64,000 bases of DNA from Chelatococcus sp. YT9 (GCF_018398315.1 NZ_JAHBRW010000002.1:1782637-1846636); one strand, 5' to 3'; positions 17,924-27,411 are shown, numbered from the stretch's first letter. A program made the numbers and translations. The notes: generated from the letters alone by a model not told the origin.

Positions 17924-19282
17924 TTACTCATGTGCCTCGGACTGCCAGTTCAACCGGATGGCCAGGATTGTGCAGATCGCGCCCGACAGCAGATAGGCGC
18001 CGGCTGACAGGAGCCCGAAATTGGCGGACAGCAGCAGCGCCACGAGCGGAGCAAATCCAGCGCCGAACAACCAAGCAAAATCGGAGGTGAGTGCCGAGCC
18101 GGTGTAGCGGTAGGCCGTCGCGAAATTCGAAGCCAGCGAGCCGGAGGACTGACCAAACGACAGGCCGAGCAGAATGAAGCCGAGGATCATGAAGACCGTC
18201 TCGCCAACCGCGCCGGCGTCGAGCAATTGCGGTGCGAAGCCGCTAAATGCCGCGATCGCAATCGCCGAACCCATCAGGAGGGAACGACGGCCGACACGGT
18301 CCGCGACAATTCCCGAGGCGAGGATCGCCACGATCCCGAACATCGCGGCGACCGCCTCAATGATCAGGAAGCGCGTGGGATTTTCTTTTGTGAACAGATA
18401 GATCCACGACAGCGGAAAGACCGTGACCATGTGAAACAGCGCGAAGCTGGCAAGCGGCGCAAAGCTACCACTCGCCACAATGTGCCCCTGCTTGCGCAGT
18501 GTCTCGCCGACAGGCGATGGCTCAAGAGCACGGCTCTCGAACAGTTCCGTATATTCCGGGGTCACGACAATACGCAGGCGCGCGAAAAGGGCGACCACAT
18601 TGATCGCAAAGGCGACGAAGAAGGGGTAACGCCAGCCCCAGCTGTAGAAATCTTCCGCCGACAAATTGCCGACGAAGAAGGCGAACAGGACACTCGCTAC
18701 GATCAGGCCGAGCGGAGCGCCAAGTTGGGGAAGCATGGCATACCAACCACGCCGCTCCTCGGGCGCGTTCATGGCCAGAAGCGAGGCAAGGCCATCCCAG
18801 GCGCCACCCAAGGCGAGGCCCTGGCCGATTCGCAATATCGCAAGTACCCAGACAACGGCAATACCGACCCGGTCGTAGCTCGGCAGAAAGGCTATCGCGA
18901 CGGTCGAGCAGCCAAGAAGGAACAGCGCGATCGTCATTTTCGCGCTTTTTCCATATGCGCGGTCAATGGCGGTGAATATCGCGGTGCCGATCGGGCGAGC
19001 GACGAAAGCCAATGCGAATATGGCGAAGGAGTAGATCGTCCCTGTCAAAGGATCGACGAATGGAAACACCAGTCGTGGAAAGACGATAACAGAGGCAATT
19101 GCATAGACGAAGAAATCGAAGAACTCGGACGTCCGTCCAATGACGACCCCGATCGCGATCTCGCCCGGATTGACCACGCCGTGGGGTTGAGCGTGCACCC
19201 GCCGCGCGTCTCTCTCCAATGTCGATGACGCAGGCGCCATGATGTTCGCACCGCTAGCCAAATGTCGTTCCTCGCTTGGCAT
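17924..19282 (-). CDS. MFS transporter, metabolite:H+ symporter (MHS) family
   Basis: From the ATG at 19282 the protein has 452 residues; ATG 19240 is an alternative and neither has a clear ribosome site. Twelve membrane segments are predictable. Motifs of the MHS group are present: GRTSEFFDFFVYAIASVIVF at the first helix, ARPIGTAIF, and the MFS loop motif GIVADRVGRRSLLMG between helices 8 and 9. Substrates in this family are organic acids, sugars or osmolytes taken up with protons. It is divergent from cyoABCD. The pairing of such a transporter with cyo genes suggests shared regulation through the dyads in between, but the substrate is unknown. Confidence 0.88.
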   Translation of the reverse strand: MPSEERHLASGANIMAPASSTLERDARRVHAQPHGVVNPGEIAIGVVIGRTSEFFDFFVYAIASVIVFPRLVFPFVDPLTGTIYSFAIFALAFVARPIGTAIFTAIDRAYGKSAKMTIALFLLGCSTVAIAFLPSYDRVGIAVVWVLAILRIGQGLALGGAWDGLASLLAMNAPEERRGWYAMLPQLGAPLGLIVASVLFAFFVGNLSAEDFYSWGWRYPFFVAFAINVVALFARLRIVVTPEYTELFESRALEPSPVGETLRKQGHIVASGSFAPLASFALFHMVTVFPLSWIYLFTKENPTRFLIIEAVAAMFGIVAILASGIVADRVGRRSLLMGSAIAIAAFSGFAPQLLDAGAVGETVFMILGFILLGLSFGQSSGSLASNFATAYRYTGSALTSDFAWLFGAGFAPLVALLLSANFGLLSAGAYLLSGAICTILAIRLNWQSEAHE

Positions 19283-19287
19283 CCTGA

Positions 19288-19302
19288 CGCTATCTGATAG
19301 CG
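19288..19302. promoter_or_regulatory. Inverted repeat in the MFS/cyoA divergent region
   Basis: CGCTATC and GATAGCG form perfect 7-base arms around a single T. The site lies just upstream of the likely MFS start (19282) and could be an operator for the MFS promoter. Confidence 0.4.
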
Positions 19303-19353
19303 TTCGCAAGTCTAGTCTCAAGTCGCCTTGTGTCTCATGCCGGCCTGACACGG

Positions 19354-19374
19354 CATTGGACATTTTGTCCAATG
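19354..19374. promoter_or_regulatory. 21-bp dyad in the MFS/cyoA divergent region
   Basis: CATTGGACA and TGTCCAATG are perfect 9-base arms separated by TTT. The dyad lies 51 bases before the likely cyoA start and about 70 bases from the MFS start. It is a strong candidate binding site for a dimeric regulator controlling the quinol oxidase operon. Confidence 0.55.
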
Positions 19375-19410
19375 TCCCTTTTGCTGCAGCGCAGCTAGCG
19401 GTGCCGACCA

Positions 19411-20607
19411 ATGATGGATCTGGCCATGGGTAAGCTTGTGAGCAAACTTCGCCTTTTCGCTCTGCTGCCGCTCGCGGTTTTGCTGACTGGCTGCAACTTC
19501 GTTGTGATGAGGCCTGCCGGCGACGTTGCCGAGCAGCAGCGCGACCTCATTATCGCCTCCACGATCCTCATGCTGCTCATCATCATTCCGGTGATGGTGC
19601 TCACGGTCATATTCGCGTGGCGTTATCGGCATACGAACAAGGACGCGCCGTACGATCCGGAATGGTCGCATTCCACACAGCTTGAGCTTGTTATCTGGGC
19701 TGCGCCTCTTCTGATCATCATCTGCCTTGGGGCCCTTACCTGGATGGGGACGCATCTGCTGGATCCGTATCGCCCTCTTGATCGCATTGCGCCGGGGGAG
19801 CCCGTTCCCCGGGATGTGCAGCCCCTGGAGGTCCAGGTCGTCGCATTAGATTGGAAATGGTTGTTCATCTATCCCGAGCACCAGATCGCGCTCGTCAATG
19901 AATTTGCGGCGCCAGTGGATCGCCCCATCCGTTTCCGCATCAGCGCTTCATCGGTGATGAACTCGTTTTACGTGCCTGCGTTGGCTGGGATGATCTATGC
20001 GATGCCCGGGATGGAGACCAAGCTTCATGCGGTCATCAACAAGGCAGGTGACTATCAAGGCTTCTCGGCCAACTATAGCGGCGCAGGGTTCTCGGGAATG
20101 CGCTTCACGTTCCGCGGGCTTCCCGACGCCGAATTCGACGCCTGGATCGCACAAGTCAAGGCTTCGAGCGAAAACCTCGGCCGGGAGGAATATCTCGAGC
20201 TCGAAAAACCCAGCGAGAACGTGCCGGTTCGCCGCTTTGGAACCGTCGATCCGCAGCTGTTCGCCGCCATCGTCAATCGTTGCGTCGAACCGGGCAAGAT
20301 GTGCGCCCACGAGATGATGGCGATCGACGCACAAGGCGGCCTCGGCCTTGCCGGGATCGATTTGATGCGCTTGCATTATGACAAGACCGCCAGACGCGGC
20401 GCATTTTTCGGCCCCACACCGACCTATCTCGTCAGCATCTGCTCCGTCGAGGAGGCGAACGCCGCGCTCAATCAAGGTGCCGTCAAGCCATTGCCCATCT
20501 CGGGTTCGCCGATCCTCGGCGTTGGCCTGCCACGTCCTTCGTTCACGCCTTCACCATCGCCGCGCGCCTCCTGGCTTCTTGACATGCGCCAGTCGCAAAG
20601 ATCCTGA
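19411..20607 (+). CDS. cyoA: Cytochrome bo3 ubiquinol oxidase subunit II
   Basis: Up to 398 residues. The true start may be the ATG at 19426 ([23 protein letters not shown]), with GGA 7 bases upstream, giving a clean lipoprotein signal peptide with lipobox LTGC. Two membrane helices follow, then a periplasmic cupredoxin-like domain ([20 protein letters not shown]) that lacks the CuA cysteine pair, as expected for a quinol rather than cytochrome c oxidase. First gene of the cyoABCD-SURF1 operon. The C-terminal tail after the COX-ARM domain is long and proline-rich at the very end. Confidence 0.95.
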   Translation: MMDLAMGKLVSKLRLFALLPLAVLLTGCNFVVMRPAGDVAEQQRDLIIASTILMLLIIIPVMVLTVIFAWRYRHTNKDAPYDPEWSHSTQLELVIWAAPLLIIICLGALTWMGTHLLDPYRPLDRIAPGEPVPRDVQPLEVQVVALDWKWLFIYPEHQIALVNEFAAPVDRPIRFRISASSVMNSFYVPALAGMIYAMPGMETKLHAVINKAGDYQGFSANYSGAGFSGMRFTFRGLPDAEFDAWIAQVKASSENLGREEYLELEKPSENVPVRRFGTVDPQLFAAIVNRCVEPGKMCAHEMMAIDAQGGLGLAGIDLMRLHYDKTARRGAFFGPTPTYLVSICSVEEANAALNQGAVKPLPISGSPILGVGLPRPSFTPSPSPRASWLLDMRQSQRS

Positions 20608-20621
20608 TCGGCTCGATTGAT

Positions 20622-22625
20622 ATGACTGATCCTACTGCGAACTACAGCTTTCTTCTCGGGCGGTTCAGCCTGGAATCCCTGCCCCTGAATGAGCCCATCG
20701 TTGTGGTGACCTTCGTGGTCGTCGCCCTCCTCGGAGCCTGTCTTCTCGGCGCGATCACCTATTTTCGCCTGTGGGGCTATCTCTGGCGCGAGTGGTTCAC
20801 CACTGTAGACCACAAGCGCATCGGCATCATGTATATGGTGCTCGGCATAGTCATGTTGCTGCGCGGCTTTTCCGACGCCATCATGATGCGCCTGCAACAG
20901 GCAATCGCCTTCAATGGAAGCGAAGGCTATCTCGACGCGCATCACTACGACCAGATTTTCACGGCTCACGGCGTGATCATGATCTTTTTCGTGGCCATGC
21001 CGCTGGTGACCGGCTTGATGAACTACGTCGTGCCGCTGCAGATCGGGGCACGCGACGTCTCGTTTCCGTTCCTCAACAACTTCAGCTTCTGGATGACGGC
21101 GGGTGGCGCGGTCATCGTGATGATGTCGCTATTTATCGGGGAGTTCGCCAAGACCGGCTGGCTCGCTTATCCACCATTGTCGGGGATCCAGTACAGTCCG
21201 GATGTTGGCGTTGACTACTACATATGGGCGCTGCAGGTCGCGGGCGTCGGGACGACCTTATCGGGCATCAACCTGATTTGTACGATCGTTAAGATGCGTT
21301 GCCCCGGCATGACGATGATGAAGATGCCGATCTTCACCTGGACGTCGCTCTGCACGAACGTGCTCATCGTGGCATCTTTCCCTGTTCTGACCGCCGTCCT
21401 CGTGCTCCTGTCGCTCGATCGTTACGTAGGGACCAATTTCTTCACGAACGATTTCGGCGGCAACCCGATGATGTATGTCAACCTCATCTGGATCTGGGGG
21501 CATCCGGAGGTTTACATTCTTATCCTGCCGGCATTCGGCATCTTCTCCGAAGTCGCCTCGACTTTCTCAGGCAAGAGGCTTTTCGGGTATACGTCCATGG
21601 TCTACGCGACCGTGTGCATCACGATCCTGTCCTACCTCGTATGGCTGCACCACTTCTTCACCATGGGTTCCGGCGCGAGCGTCAATTCGTTCTTCGGCAT
21701 CACGACGATGATCATCTCGATCCCCACCGGCGCGAAGATCTTCAACTGGCTGTTCACGATGTATCGCGGGCGGATCCGGTTCGAGCTGCCGATGATGTGG
21801 ACGGTCGCCTTCATGCTGATCTTCGTAATCGGCGGCATGACGGGCGTGCTCCTTGCCGTCCCGCCGGCAGACTTCGTACTCCACAACAGCCTGTTTCTCG
21901 TCGCGCATTTCCATAACGTCATCATTGGCGGCGTGTTGTTCGGCCTCTTCGCCGGCATGACATACTGGTTCCCGAAGGCATTCGGCTTCAAGCTCGATCC
22001 CTTTTGGGGCAAGATGTCGTTTTGGTTCTGGGTGTCCGGCTTCTTCTTCGCCTTCATGCCACTTTATGTGCTCGGCTTGATGGGCGTTACACGGCGGCTG
22101 AGGGTCTTCGACGACCCCTCGCTCCAGATCTGGTTCGTGATAGCTGGTTTCGGCGCCTTCCTGATCCTGTGCGGGATCCTCTCATTCCTTCTGCAGATCG
22201 CCGTCAGCATCATGAAGCGGGACCAGTTGCGCGATACAACAGGCGATCCCTGGCACGGCCGGACCCTCGAATGGGCCACCTCATCGCCGCCTCCGGACTA
22301 CAACTTCGCCTTCACGCCCGTCGTGCACGACGGTGATGCCTGGTGGGATATGAAGGCCCGGGGGTACGAGCGCCCCCTGGAAGGCTTCAGGCCCATCCAT
22401 ATGCCGAGCAACACAGCCGCCGGCGTGATCCTTGCTGGTTTCAGCGTCGCCCTCGCCATCGGCCTGATCTGGTATGTCTGGTGGCTCGCGGCGCTGAGCT
22501 TCGTTGGCCTCCTGGCGACAGCGATCGGGCACACCTTCAACTACAAGCGCGATTTTTACATTCCCGCCGATGAGGTTGCGCGCACCGAGACCGAGCGCAC
22601 GCGCCTTATCGCGGCTCAGGTGTAA
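20622..22625 (+). CDS. cyoB: Cytochrome bo3 ubiquinol oxidase subunit I
   Basis: The 667-residue heme-copper oxidase core has all ligands at a constant +10 offset from E. coli CyoB: His116 and His431 (low-spin heme), His429 (high-spin heme), His294, His343 and His344 (CuB) and the cross-linked Tyr298 in [12 protein letters not shown]. The quinone-site residues Arg81, Asp85, His108 and Gln111 are also present, which establishes ubiquinol as the electron donor. It reduces oxygen to water and pumps protons across the inner membrane. It lies 14 bases after cyoA. Confidence 0.98.
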   Translation: MTDPTANYSFLLGRFSLESLPLNEPIVVVTFVVVALLGACLLGAITYFRLWGYLWREWFTTVDHKRIGIMYMVLGIVMLLRGFSDAIMMRLQQAIAFNGSEGYLDAHHYDQIFTAHGVIMIFFVAMPLVTGLMNYVVPLQIGARDVSFPFLNNFSFWMTAGGAVIVMMSLFIGEFAKTGWLAYPPLSGIQYSPDVGVDYYIWALQVAGVGTTLSGINLICTIVKMRCPGMTMMKMPIFTWTSLCTNVLIVASFPVLTAVLVLLSLDRYVGTNFFTNDFGGNPMMYVNLIWIWGHPEVYILILPAFGIFSEVASTFSGKRLFGYTSMVYATVCITILSYLVWLHHFFTMGSGASVNSFFGITTMIISIPTGAKIFNWLFTMYRGRIRFELPMMWTVAFMLIFVIGGMTGVLLAVPPADFVLHNSLFLVAHFHNVIIGGVLFGLFAGMTYWFPKAFGFKLDPFWGKMSFWFWVSGFFFAFMPLYVLGLMGVTRRLRVFDDPSLQIWFVIAGFGAFLILCGILSFLLQIAVSIMKRDQLRDTTGDPWHGRTLEWATSSPPPDYNFAFTPVVHDGDAWWDMKARGYERPLEGFRPIHMPSNTAAGVILAGFSVALAIGLIWYVWWLAALSFVGLLATAIGHTFNYKRDFYIPADEVARTETERTRLIAAQV

Positions 22626-22628
22626 GTC

Positions 22629-23264
22629 ATGACAACAGTCGTTAGCACCGCGAAGGCCGAACCAGGCGCCCCTACCTTCTATCTCGTGGAGGAGCATCAC
22701 CACGAGGAGGGGTCGAGCACACTGCTCGGCTTCTGGATCTATTTGATGAGCGACTGCCTCATCTTTGCAGTCCTGTTCGCGACCTTCGGGGTGCTCGGCG
22801 GCAACTTCGCCGCGGGGCCGGGGCCGAAGGACCTCTTCGACCTTCCCCTGGTCGCCCTGAACACATCGATGCTCCTGTTTTCGTCGATCACATATGGTTT
22901 CGCCATGCTGACCATGGCGCAGGGGCGGGTCGCGGCTACTCAGATCTGGCTCGCGGTCACGGGCCTCTTCGGCCTCGCGTTCCTCTCGATCGAACTCTAC
23001 GAGTTCACGCATATGTTTCATGTGGGTGCTACCCCCCAACGCAGCGCGTTCCTGTCCTCGTTCTTCGCGCTCGTCGGCACCCACGGTCTTCATGTGACAT
23101 TCGGCACGATCTGGCTTGTGACCCTGATGGTTCAGGTGCACCAGCGCGGTCTGATCGCTGCGAACAGGCGACGCCTCATGTGCCTCAGCATGTTCTGGCA
23201 CTTCCTGGACGTTATCTGGATCGGCGTCTTCACCTTTGTCTATCTCATGGGAATGCTTCGATGA
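22629..23264 (+). CDS. cyoC: Cytochrome bo3 ubiquinol oxidase subunit III
   Basis: The 211-residue protein has five predictable membrane helices and the subunit III motifs GFWIYLMSDCLIFAVLFATF and FFALVGTHGLHVTFG. It starts 3 bases after the cyoB stop, and its stop overlaps the cyoD start (ATGA), so translation of the two is coupled. Confidence 0.96.
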   Translation: MTTVVSTAKAEPGAPTFYLVEEHHHEEGSSTLLGFWIYLMSDCLIFAVLFATFGVLGGNFAAGPGPKDLFDLPLVALNTSMLLFSSITYGFAMLTMAQGRVAATQIWLAVTGLFGLAFLSIELYEFTHMFHVGATPQRSAFLSSFFALVGTHGLHVTFGTIWLVTLMVQVHQRGLIAANRRRLMCLSMFWHFLDVIWIGVFTFVYLMGMLR

Positions 23265-23656
23265 GCACCGACGGTCACGCCGCTCACGCGTCTACCCACG
23301 ACCAAGGTCACGATAGCCACAACGCTGGTCCCTCGCATGGAACGCTGCGCAGCTATCTCATCGGCTTCGCGCTGTCCGTGGTTTTGACGGCCGTGCCCTT
23401 CTGGCTCGTGATGGCGCGTCCTATCGCGAGCAATGAAGTGACTGCCGTCGCGATCATGGCCTTTGCCATCGTGCAGATCGTCGTTCACATGATCTACTTC
23501 CTGCATATGGACTTCCGCTCAGAAGGTGGATGGACGATGATGGCTCTCGTCTTCACGCTTATCATCGTCTTCATCGCGCTCTCCGGATCGCTCTGGGTCA
23601 TGTATCACCTCGACACCAATATGATGCCCGGCCATGCGACGGGCCAGGCTCCGTGA
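23261..23656 (+). CDS. cyoD: Cytochrome bo3 ubiquinol oxidase subunit IV
   Basis: The 131-residue protein starts with a His-rich cytosolic tail and has three membrane helices, with the QIVVHMIYFLHMDF signature of CyoD. The ATG is embedded in the cyoC stop (ATGA at 23261-23264). It assists assembly of the CuB site. A cyoE (heme O synthase) gene does not follow, unlike in E. coli; SURF1 takes that place. Confidence 0.95.
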   Translation: MSTDGHAAHASTHDQGHDSHNAGPSHGTLRSYLIGFALSVVLTAVPFWLVMARPIASNEVTAVAIMAFAIVQIVVHMIYFLHMDFRSEGGWTMMALVFTLIIVFIALSGSLWVMYHLDTNMMPGHATGQAP

Positions 23657-24486
23657 CGGGCTTCTCCGGCATGGCACGCGCTGCCGATCTACATGATCGG
23701 ACGCGTGAGCCTGCCGGCGGCCGAGCACCAGCGGCCATTCCGAGCGACCCGGCTCCTCGCTCGCCATGGGTGCTCGCGCTGCTCGGCATCCTCGCCATCA
23801 TCGGGGTCGCCGGTTTTACGGCGCTTGGCGTTTGGCAGATAGAACGGCGCGCCTGGAAGCTTGATCTCATCGCCCGTGTTGATAGCCGGATTCATGCGCC
23901 CGCGATCGCCGCACCGGGGCCTGACGCTTGGCCGCGGATCGACACAGCCAACGACGAATATCGCCGGGTCGTCGTCACAGGCCATTTTCTCAATGACCGC
24001 GAAACGCTGGTCCAGGCGGTAACGGAGCGTGGGGGCGGCTATTGGGTGCTGACGCCGCTCCGTACCGCCACCGGCTTCACCGTTCTCGTCAACCGTGGTT
24101 TTGTGCCGCCCGAATTGCGCGATGCGGCGGCACGCGCAGCGGGCCAGATTTCCGGTGAGACGACGGTCACTGGCCTCTTGCGCCTCACCGAGCCACAGGG
24201 AGCGCTTCTGCGCACGAATGATCCGGTCAATGATCGCTGGTATTCGCGCGATATCGCCGCCATCGCCGGGGCGCGCGGGTTGTCCGGCACGGCTCCGTAT
24301 TTCATTGACGCAGATCGCGTTGCCGCATCGCTCTCAACACCGGTGGGGGGCCTGACGATCATAAATTTTCCCAACAACCATCTCGTCTATGCGCTGACCT
24401 GGTTCGGTCTTGCCCTGATGGTCCTGGCGGCTGCCATTTTCGTCTTTCGCGGCGAGTACCGATTGCGGCGGGGCCTGCCGCCCTAG
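23653..24486 (+). CDS. SURF1-family oxidase assembly protein
   Basis: Read from the GTG at 23653, which overlaps the cyoD stop (GTGA), the protein has 277 residues; ATG 23671 is the alternative. It shows the SURF1 plan of an N-terminal helix (LALLGILAIIGVAGFTALGVWQIERR, shown here as positions about 35-60), a periplasmic domain with YRRVVVTGHF and VLVNRGFVP, and a C-terminal helix (LVYALTWFGLALMVLAAAIF). SURF1 proteins help insert heme into heme-copper oxidases. Its stop codon directly abuts that of the convergent regA gene with no bases between. Confidence 0.93.
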   Translation: MTGFSGMARAADLHDRTREPAGGRAPAAIPSDPAPRSPWVLALLGILAIIGVAGFTALGVWQIERRAWKLDLIARVDSRIHAPAIAAPGPDAWPRIDTANDEYRRVVVTGHFLNDRETLVQAVTERGGGYWVLTPLRTATGFTVLVNRGFVPPELRDAAARAAGQISGETTVTGLLRLTEPQGALLRTNDPVNDRWYSRDIAAIAGARGLSGTAPYFIDADRVAASLSTPVGGLTIINFPNNHLVYALTWFGLALMVLAAAIFVFRGEYRLRRGLPP

Positions 24487-25020
24487 TCAGCTAACCTGCT
24501 TTTTCTCGAGCTTGCGCGCCAATGTTCGCCTGTGCATGCCAAGCCGCCGAGCTGCCTCTGAAATGTTGAAGTCCGTCTCCACAAGGGTCTCGTGGATGCG
24601 CTCCCATTCCAGCGTCTTGATGGACGTCGGACGTACAGTCATGGGTACCGAGGGATCGCCCTCCCCGCGTCCCCACGCGGCCTCGATCTCGTCGGTATTG
24701 GCCGGCTTCGCCAGATAGTGGCAGGCGCCCAGTTTGATCGCCTCCACAGCGGTCGCGATACTCGCAAAGCCGGTCAAGACGACGATCTTCATCTCTGGAT
24801 CGTGCTGGTGCAGCATCTTCACGCATTCAAGTCCGGAGCCGCTGGCAAGCTTGAGGTCGACCACGGCATAGGCCGGCGCCATCTGCTGCAGGGCGCTCCG
24901 TGCTGCGTCGATGCCATCGCTCACTGCAACCTCATAGCCGCGGCGCTCGAACGACTTTCGCAGTGCCTTCGCGAAGGAAGCATCGTCTTCAATGATGAGA
25001 AGAGACGGGTTAGCGTCCAC
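24487..25020 (-). CDS. regA: Redox response regulator RegA/PrrA/ActR type
   Basis: The GTG at 25020 has AGGAGG 5 bases upstream and overlaps the end of the sensor gene by 11 bases. The 177-residue protein has a receiver domain with acidic pocket IIEDD, phospho-acceptor Asp55 (YAVVDLKL) and Lys105 (YLAKPAN). A proline-poor linker leads to a Fis-type helix-turn-helix (FNISEAARRLGMHRRTLARKL), the near-invariant DNA-binding element of the RegA family. RegA controls respiratory oxidases, and its position against cyoABCD-SURF1 fits. The symbol is by family; actR or prrA are used in other genera. Confidence 0.94.
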   Translation of the reverse strand: MDANPSLLIIEDDASFAKALRKSFERRGYEVAVSDGIDAARSALQQMAPAYAVVDLKLASGSGLECVKMLHQHDPEMKIVVLTGFASIATAVEAIKLGACHYLAKPANTDEIEAAWGRGEGDPSVPMTVRPTSIKTLEWERIHETLVETDFNISEAARRLGMHRRTLARKLEKKQVS

Positions 25021-26239
25021 GGCTGCCTCCTGATGAGAGCGACGCGATGGGCAACGTGAGGGTGACCGACGCACCGCCGCGGGGATGGTTCTCGGCCTTG
25101 ACGTTTCCGCCGAGCTTTCGCACGACATTCATGACCAGGAACAGCCCGAGACCACCACCCGGTCTGTTCTTGCTCGAACGGTAGGGCTTGCCCAACTCGG
25201 CGAGAATCCTTTCATCGAAGCCTGGTCCCACATCGCTGACCGTCAGAATGAAATCATCCTCATGTCGCCGGACTGTAACCCCGATCCAGTTCGGCGAGGC
25301 CTCGTGGGCGTTGTCAAAAATGTTGAAGATGACCTGCTTCAACGCCGGGTCCGAGATAATGGCGGCATCGGGGCTGAACGCGCTGACATAGTCGACATGC
25401 GCTGGCGAGCGACTAGAGCGCCACTCCTCGACCAGGTCATCGATGAACCCGTTGACTGTCGTTCTGACGGTGCCCTCGCCTCTCGCCTCGCCTGACGACA
25501 TCAGGATGCCTGAGACGATCTGCTTGCAGCGATCGACCTGATTTTGCATTTCGCAGATCTCCTCGAGCAAGTCAGCATCCGCCCGGAATTCCGGCATACG
25601 CTGCCAGTCGTTGAGGATGACCGAAAGCGTCGCGAGCGGCGTACCGAGTTCATGCGCAGCGCCCGACGCCAGCAGCCCCATGCGGACGATGAGTGCCTCC
25701 TCGGCTGATTGCTGACGCATGGCCGCGAGCCGCGCATCGCGATCGCGCAGGTTGCGATTGATGCGTGTCGTGAAGAGCACGAGCAGACAGGCAGCGAGAA
25801 TGAAGCATACGAACATGCCCTGGATGTGGAGACTGAAAAGCTCGTGGCCGTCGCTGAGCGGAAGGGGAAGTGGACGATAAAGGCTTGTGAGCGCAAAGAA
25901 GCAGCCGCTGGCTATGGCGAGAAGCGCCCAGACGAGGCGTTCCTCCAGAAGCACAGCCCCGAGTGTGATCTGTAGAAGATAGAGCGATACGAAAGGATTG
26001 GAAGCACCACCGCTGAGAAACAGCTGTACCGTCAGGGCGGCAACGTCGAGGACGAGCGCCAGAAACAGCTCCGTGTCCGACACCTCCGCGCGCAGCCGGT
26101 ATCGGAGCAAGCTGCCGATATTGAGCAGTACCAGGCAGGCGAGCACCGCGACCATCGGCCAAAGCGGCAGCGGTATTTCAAACCAGAACTGGACGAAGAC
26201 GATCGTGATGATCTGCCCGCATACCGCCAACCATCGCAA
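25010..26239 (-). CDS. regB: Redox sensor histidine kinase RegB/PrrB/ActS type
   Basis: From a TTG at 26239 the protein has 409 residues with six membrane helices. The RegB-specific ubiquinone motif GGASNPF (77-83), the phospho-acceptor His196 in GAAHELGTPLA, and the redox-active cysteine (Cys238 in QVDRCKQI, equivalent to Cys265 of Rhodobacter RegB) are all present. The ATPase domain has DNAHE, DVGPGF and GGLGLF boxes. The frame stays open upstream and encodes LLLLIH directly before LRW, a stretch usually part of RegB, so the real start may be further upstream (see findings). It senses the quinone pool and phosphorylates RegA. Confidence 0.93.
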   Translation of the reverse strand: MRWLAVCGQIITIVFVQFWFEIPLPLWPMVAVLACLVLLNIGSLLRYRLRAEVSDTELFLALVLDVAALTVQLFLSGGASNPFVSLYLLQITLGAVLLEERLVWALLAIASGCFFALTSLYRPLPLPLSDGHELFSLHIQGMFVCFILAACLLVLFTTRINRNLRDRDARLAAMRQQSAEEALIVRMGLLASGAAHELGTPLATLSVILNDWQRMPEFRADADLLEEICEMQNQVDRCKQIVSGILMSSGEARGEGTVRTTVNGFIDDLVEEWRSSRSPAHVDYVSAFSPDAAIISDPALKQVIFNIFDNAHEASPNWIGVTVRRHEDDFILTVSDVGPGFDERILAELGKPYRSSKNRPGGGLGLFLVMNVVRKLGGNVKAENHPRGGASVTLTLPIASLSSGGSRGR

Positions 26240-26419
26240 GTGAATGAGTAGGAGCAGGTTTTTCTTGTTTGTTGTGTCAAGAACGGGAATCGCCGTCTTC
26301 CTCGCTGATCACCTTGGGACCGGAAAGCCCACGGTCCCGCACGGCGCTTGCGAAAGAAGCGCCCATGTGGTGCGTTATAGGCAATCCGTGGCCAAAGATC
26401 ACGCTCGTCGTAATCTCCT

Positions 26420-27157
26420 TTAGCGAATGGTACTGATGCGCAGCCCGGCCGCCGCGCGCTCCAGCTCCCCGGCGAGCTTCTGTGCGGTCTGCCCCATTTC
26501 TTCAAGGCGTCCGTTGTCGAAATAGACGGTCGCCCCGTTGATGCTGACCGCAATTCGCACCGTCCCGTCAATCAGGAAGGTGGATGCGACACCGCAGGTT
26601 CCGACATCACACTCGTTGTAATCGAAGGCGAAGCGTCGCTCGCGCGCTGCCGCCAGCTCGCGGCGCAGTTGCTCGGCGCTCTTGGGCGGGGCCGGCGGGA
26701 GCTGCTTCAGGAACCCCTTCCAGTCATCTGCGGGCAATACGCTCACGAGCGCCTTCCCTACGGCGGTCAGCAAGGCTGGAGACCGTTGTCCCACGAAGGA
26801 ATTGATCTGCAATTGCCGATTTCCAGGCGCCCGCTCGATGACCACAATGTCGGTTCCATCGAGAATAGCGAGATGGATAGTGTCGGATGTCTGCTCCGCA
26901 TAGCGGACGAGAGTGGGGCGCAGTACCTCCACGAAGCTCAGGCTGCGCTTTTTCTGTTCGCCGAGCTCGAGGAGCCGATATCCAAGCGCGTAGCGTCGCG
27001 CTTCAAAGGACAGATAATGATGCTCGACAAGAGTTGCGAGCAGTCTGTGGGCCGTGCTGCGCGACATATCGGCGGCTGACGCAATTCCGGCAAGGGTGTC
27101 GGTGCCTGCCGCAACGAGCTCGATCAACTTGATCGCCTTGGTAATGACGAGGCTCAT
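26420..27157 (-). CDS. IclR-family transcriptional regulator
   Basis: Start placed at 27157 (MSLVITKAIKLIELVAAG); 245 residues. It has an N-terminal winged helix (LAGIASAADMSRSTAHRLLATLVEHHYL) and an IclR effector domain with RSPALLTAVGKALVS and CDVGTCGVASTF. It is divergent from the hydrolase/importer operon starting at 27444 and is the probable regulator of that operon. A 17-base inverted repeat at 27283-27299 between the two genes is the likely binding site. The ORF extends upstream to 27289 but that part is Arg-rich and lacks homology features. Confidence 0.9.
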   Translation of the reverse strand: MSLVITKAIKLIELVAAGTDTLAGIASAADMSRSTAHRLLATLVEHHYLSFEARRYALGYRLLELGEQKKRSLSFVEVLRPTLVRYAEQTSDTIHLAILDGTDIVVIERAPGNRQLQINSFVGQRSPALLTAVGKALVSVLPADDWKGFLKQLPPAPPKSAEQLRRELAAARERRFAFDYNECDVGTCGVASTFLIDGTVRIAVSINGATVYFDNGRLEEMGQTAQKLAGELERAAAGLRISTIR

Positions 27158-27282
27158 GGGAGCATCGCCCGCGCGTCCCCGGCGGCAAGGCCGGCGTTCC
27201 CGTTGATGTGTTCTGGCACAAGCTCCCCCTCTTCCTTCCCTGTCCACGCTCATACGACAAACGACCCCGGCTATCAATACTT

Positions 27283-27299
27283 GTCCCAATATTTGGGAC
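27283..27299. promoter_or_regulatory. Likely IclR operator, 17-bp inverted repeat
   Basis: GTCCCAATATTTGGGAC has perfect 7-base arms around TAT. It lies 126 bases from the IclR start and 145 bases before the first gene of the divergent operon, a position suited to control both promoters. A TTGACA hexamer lies just downstream at 27315-27320. Confidence 0.6.
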
Positions 27300-27391
27300 G
27301 AAACTCCTGACTATTGACATACCCGAACGGATAGTGCGATGCTCCTCACAAGAACGGTTTCCTGCGCGAACCGCAGGCATTTGCTGACAAT

Positions 27392-27411
27392 ATTTGCGCG
27401 ATTGCGCAAAT
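27392..27411. promoter_or_regulatory. 20-bp dyad upstream of the M24 operon
   Basis: ATTTGCGC and GCGCAAAT are perfect 8-base arms around GATT, 33 bases before the operon's first start codon. A smaller hairpin (CCTGCG/CGCAGG, 27361-27377) lies next to it. This could be a second operator or a structured mRNA leader. Confidence 0.45.

Noticed and set aside
24487-25128. Longer RegA reading from 25128
   Set aside because: The additional N-terminal residues are Arg/Ser/Pro-rich, overlap the kinase gene further, and the GTG at 25020 has an AGGAGG at ideal distance.
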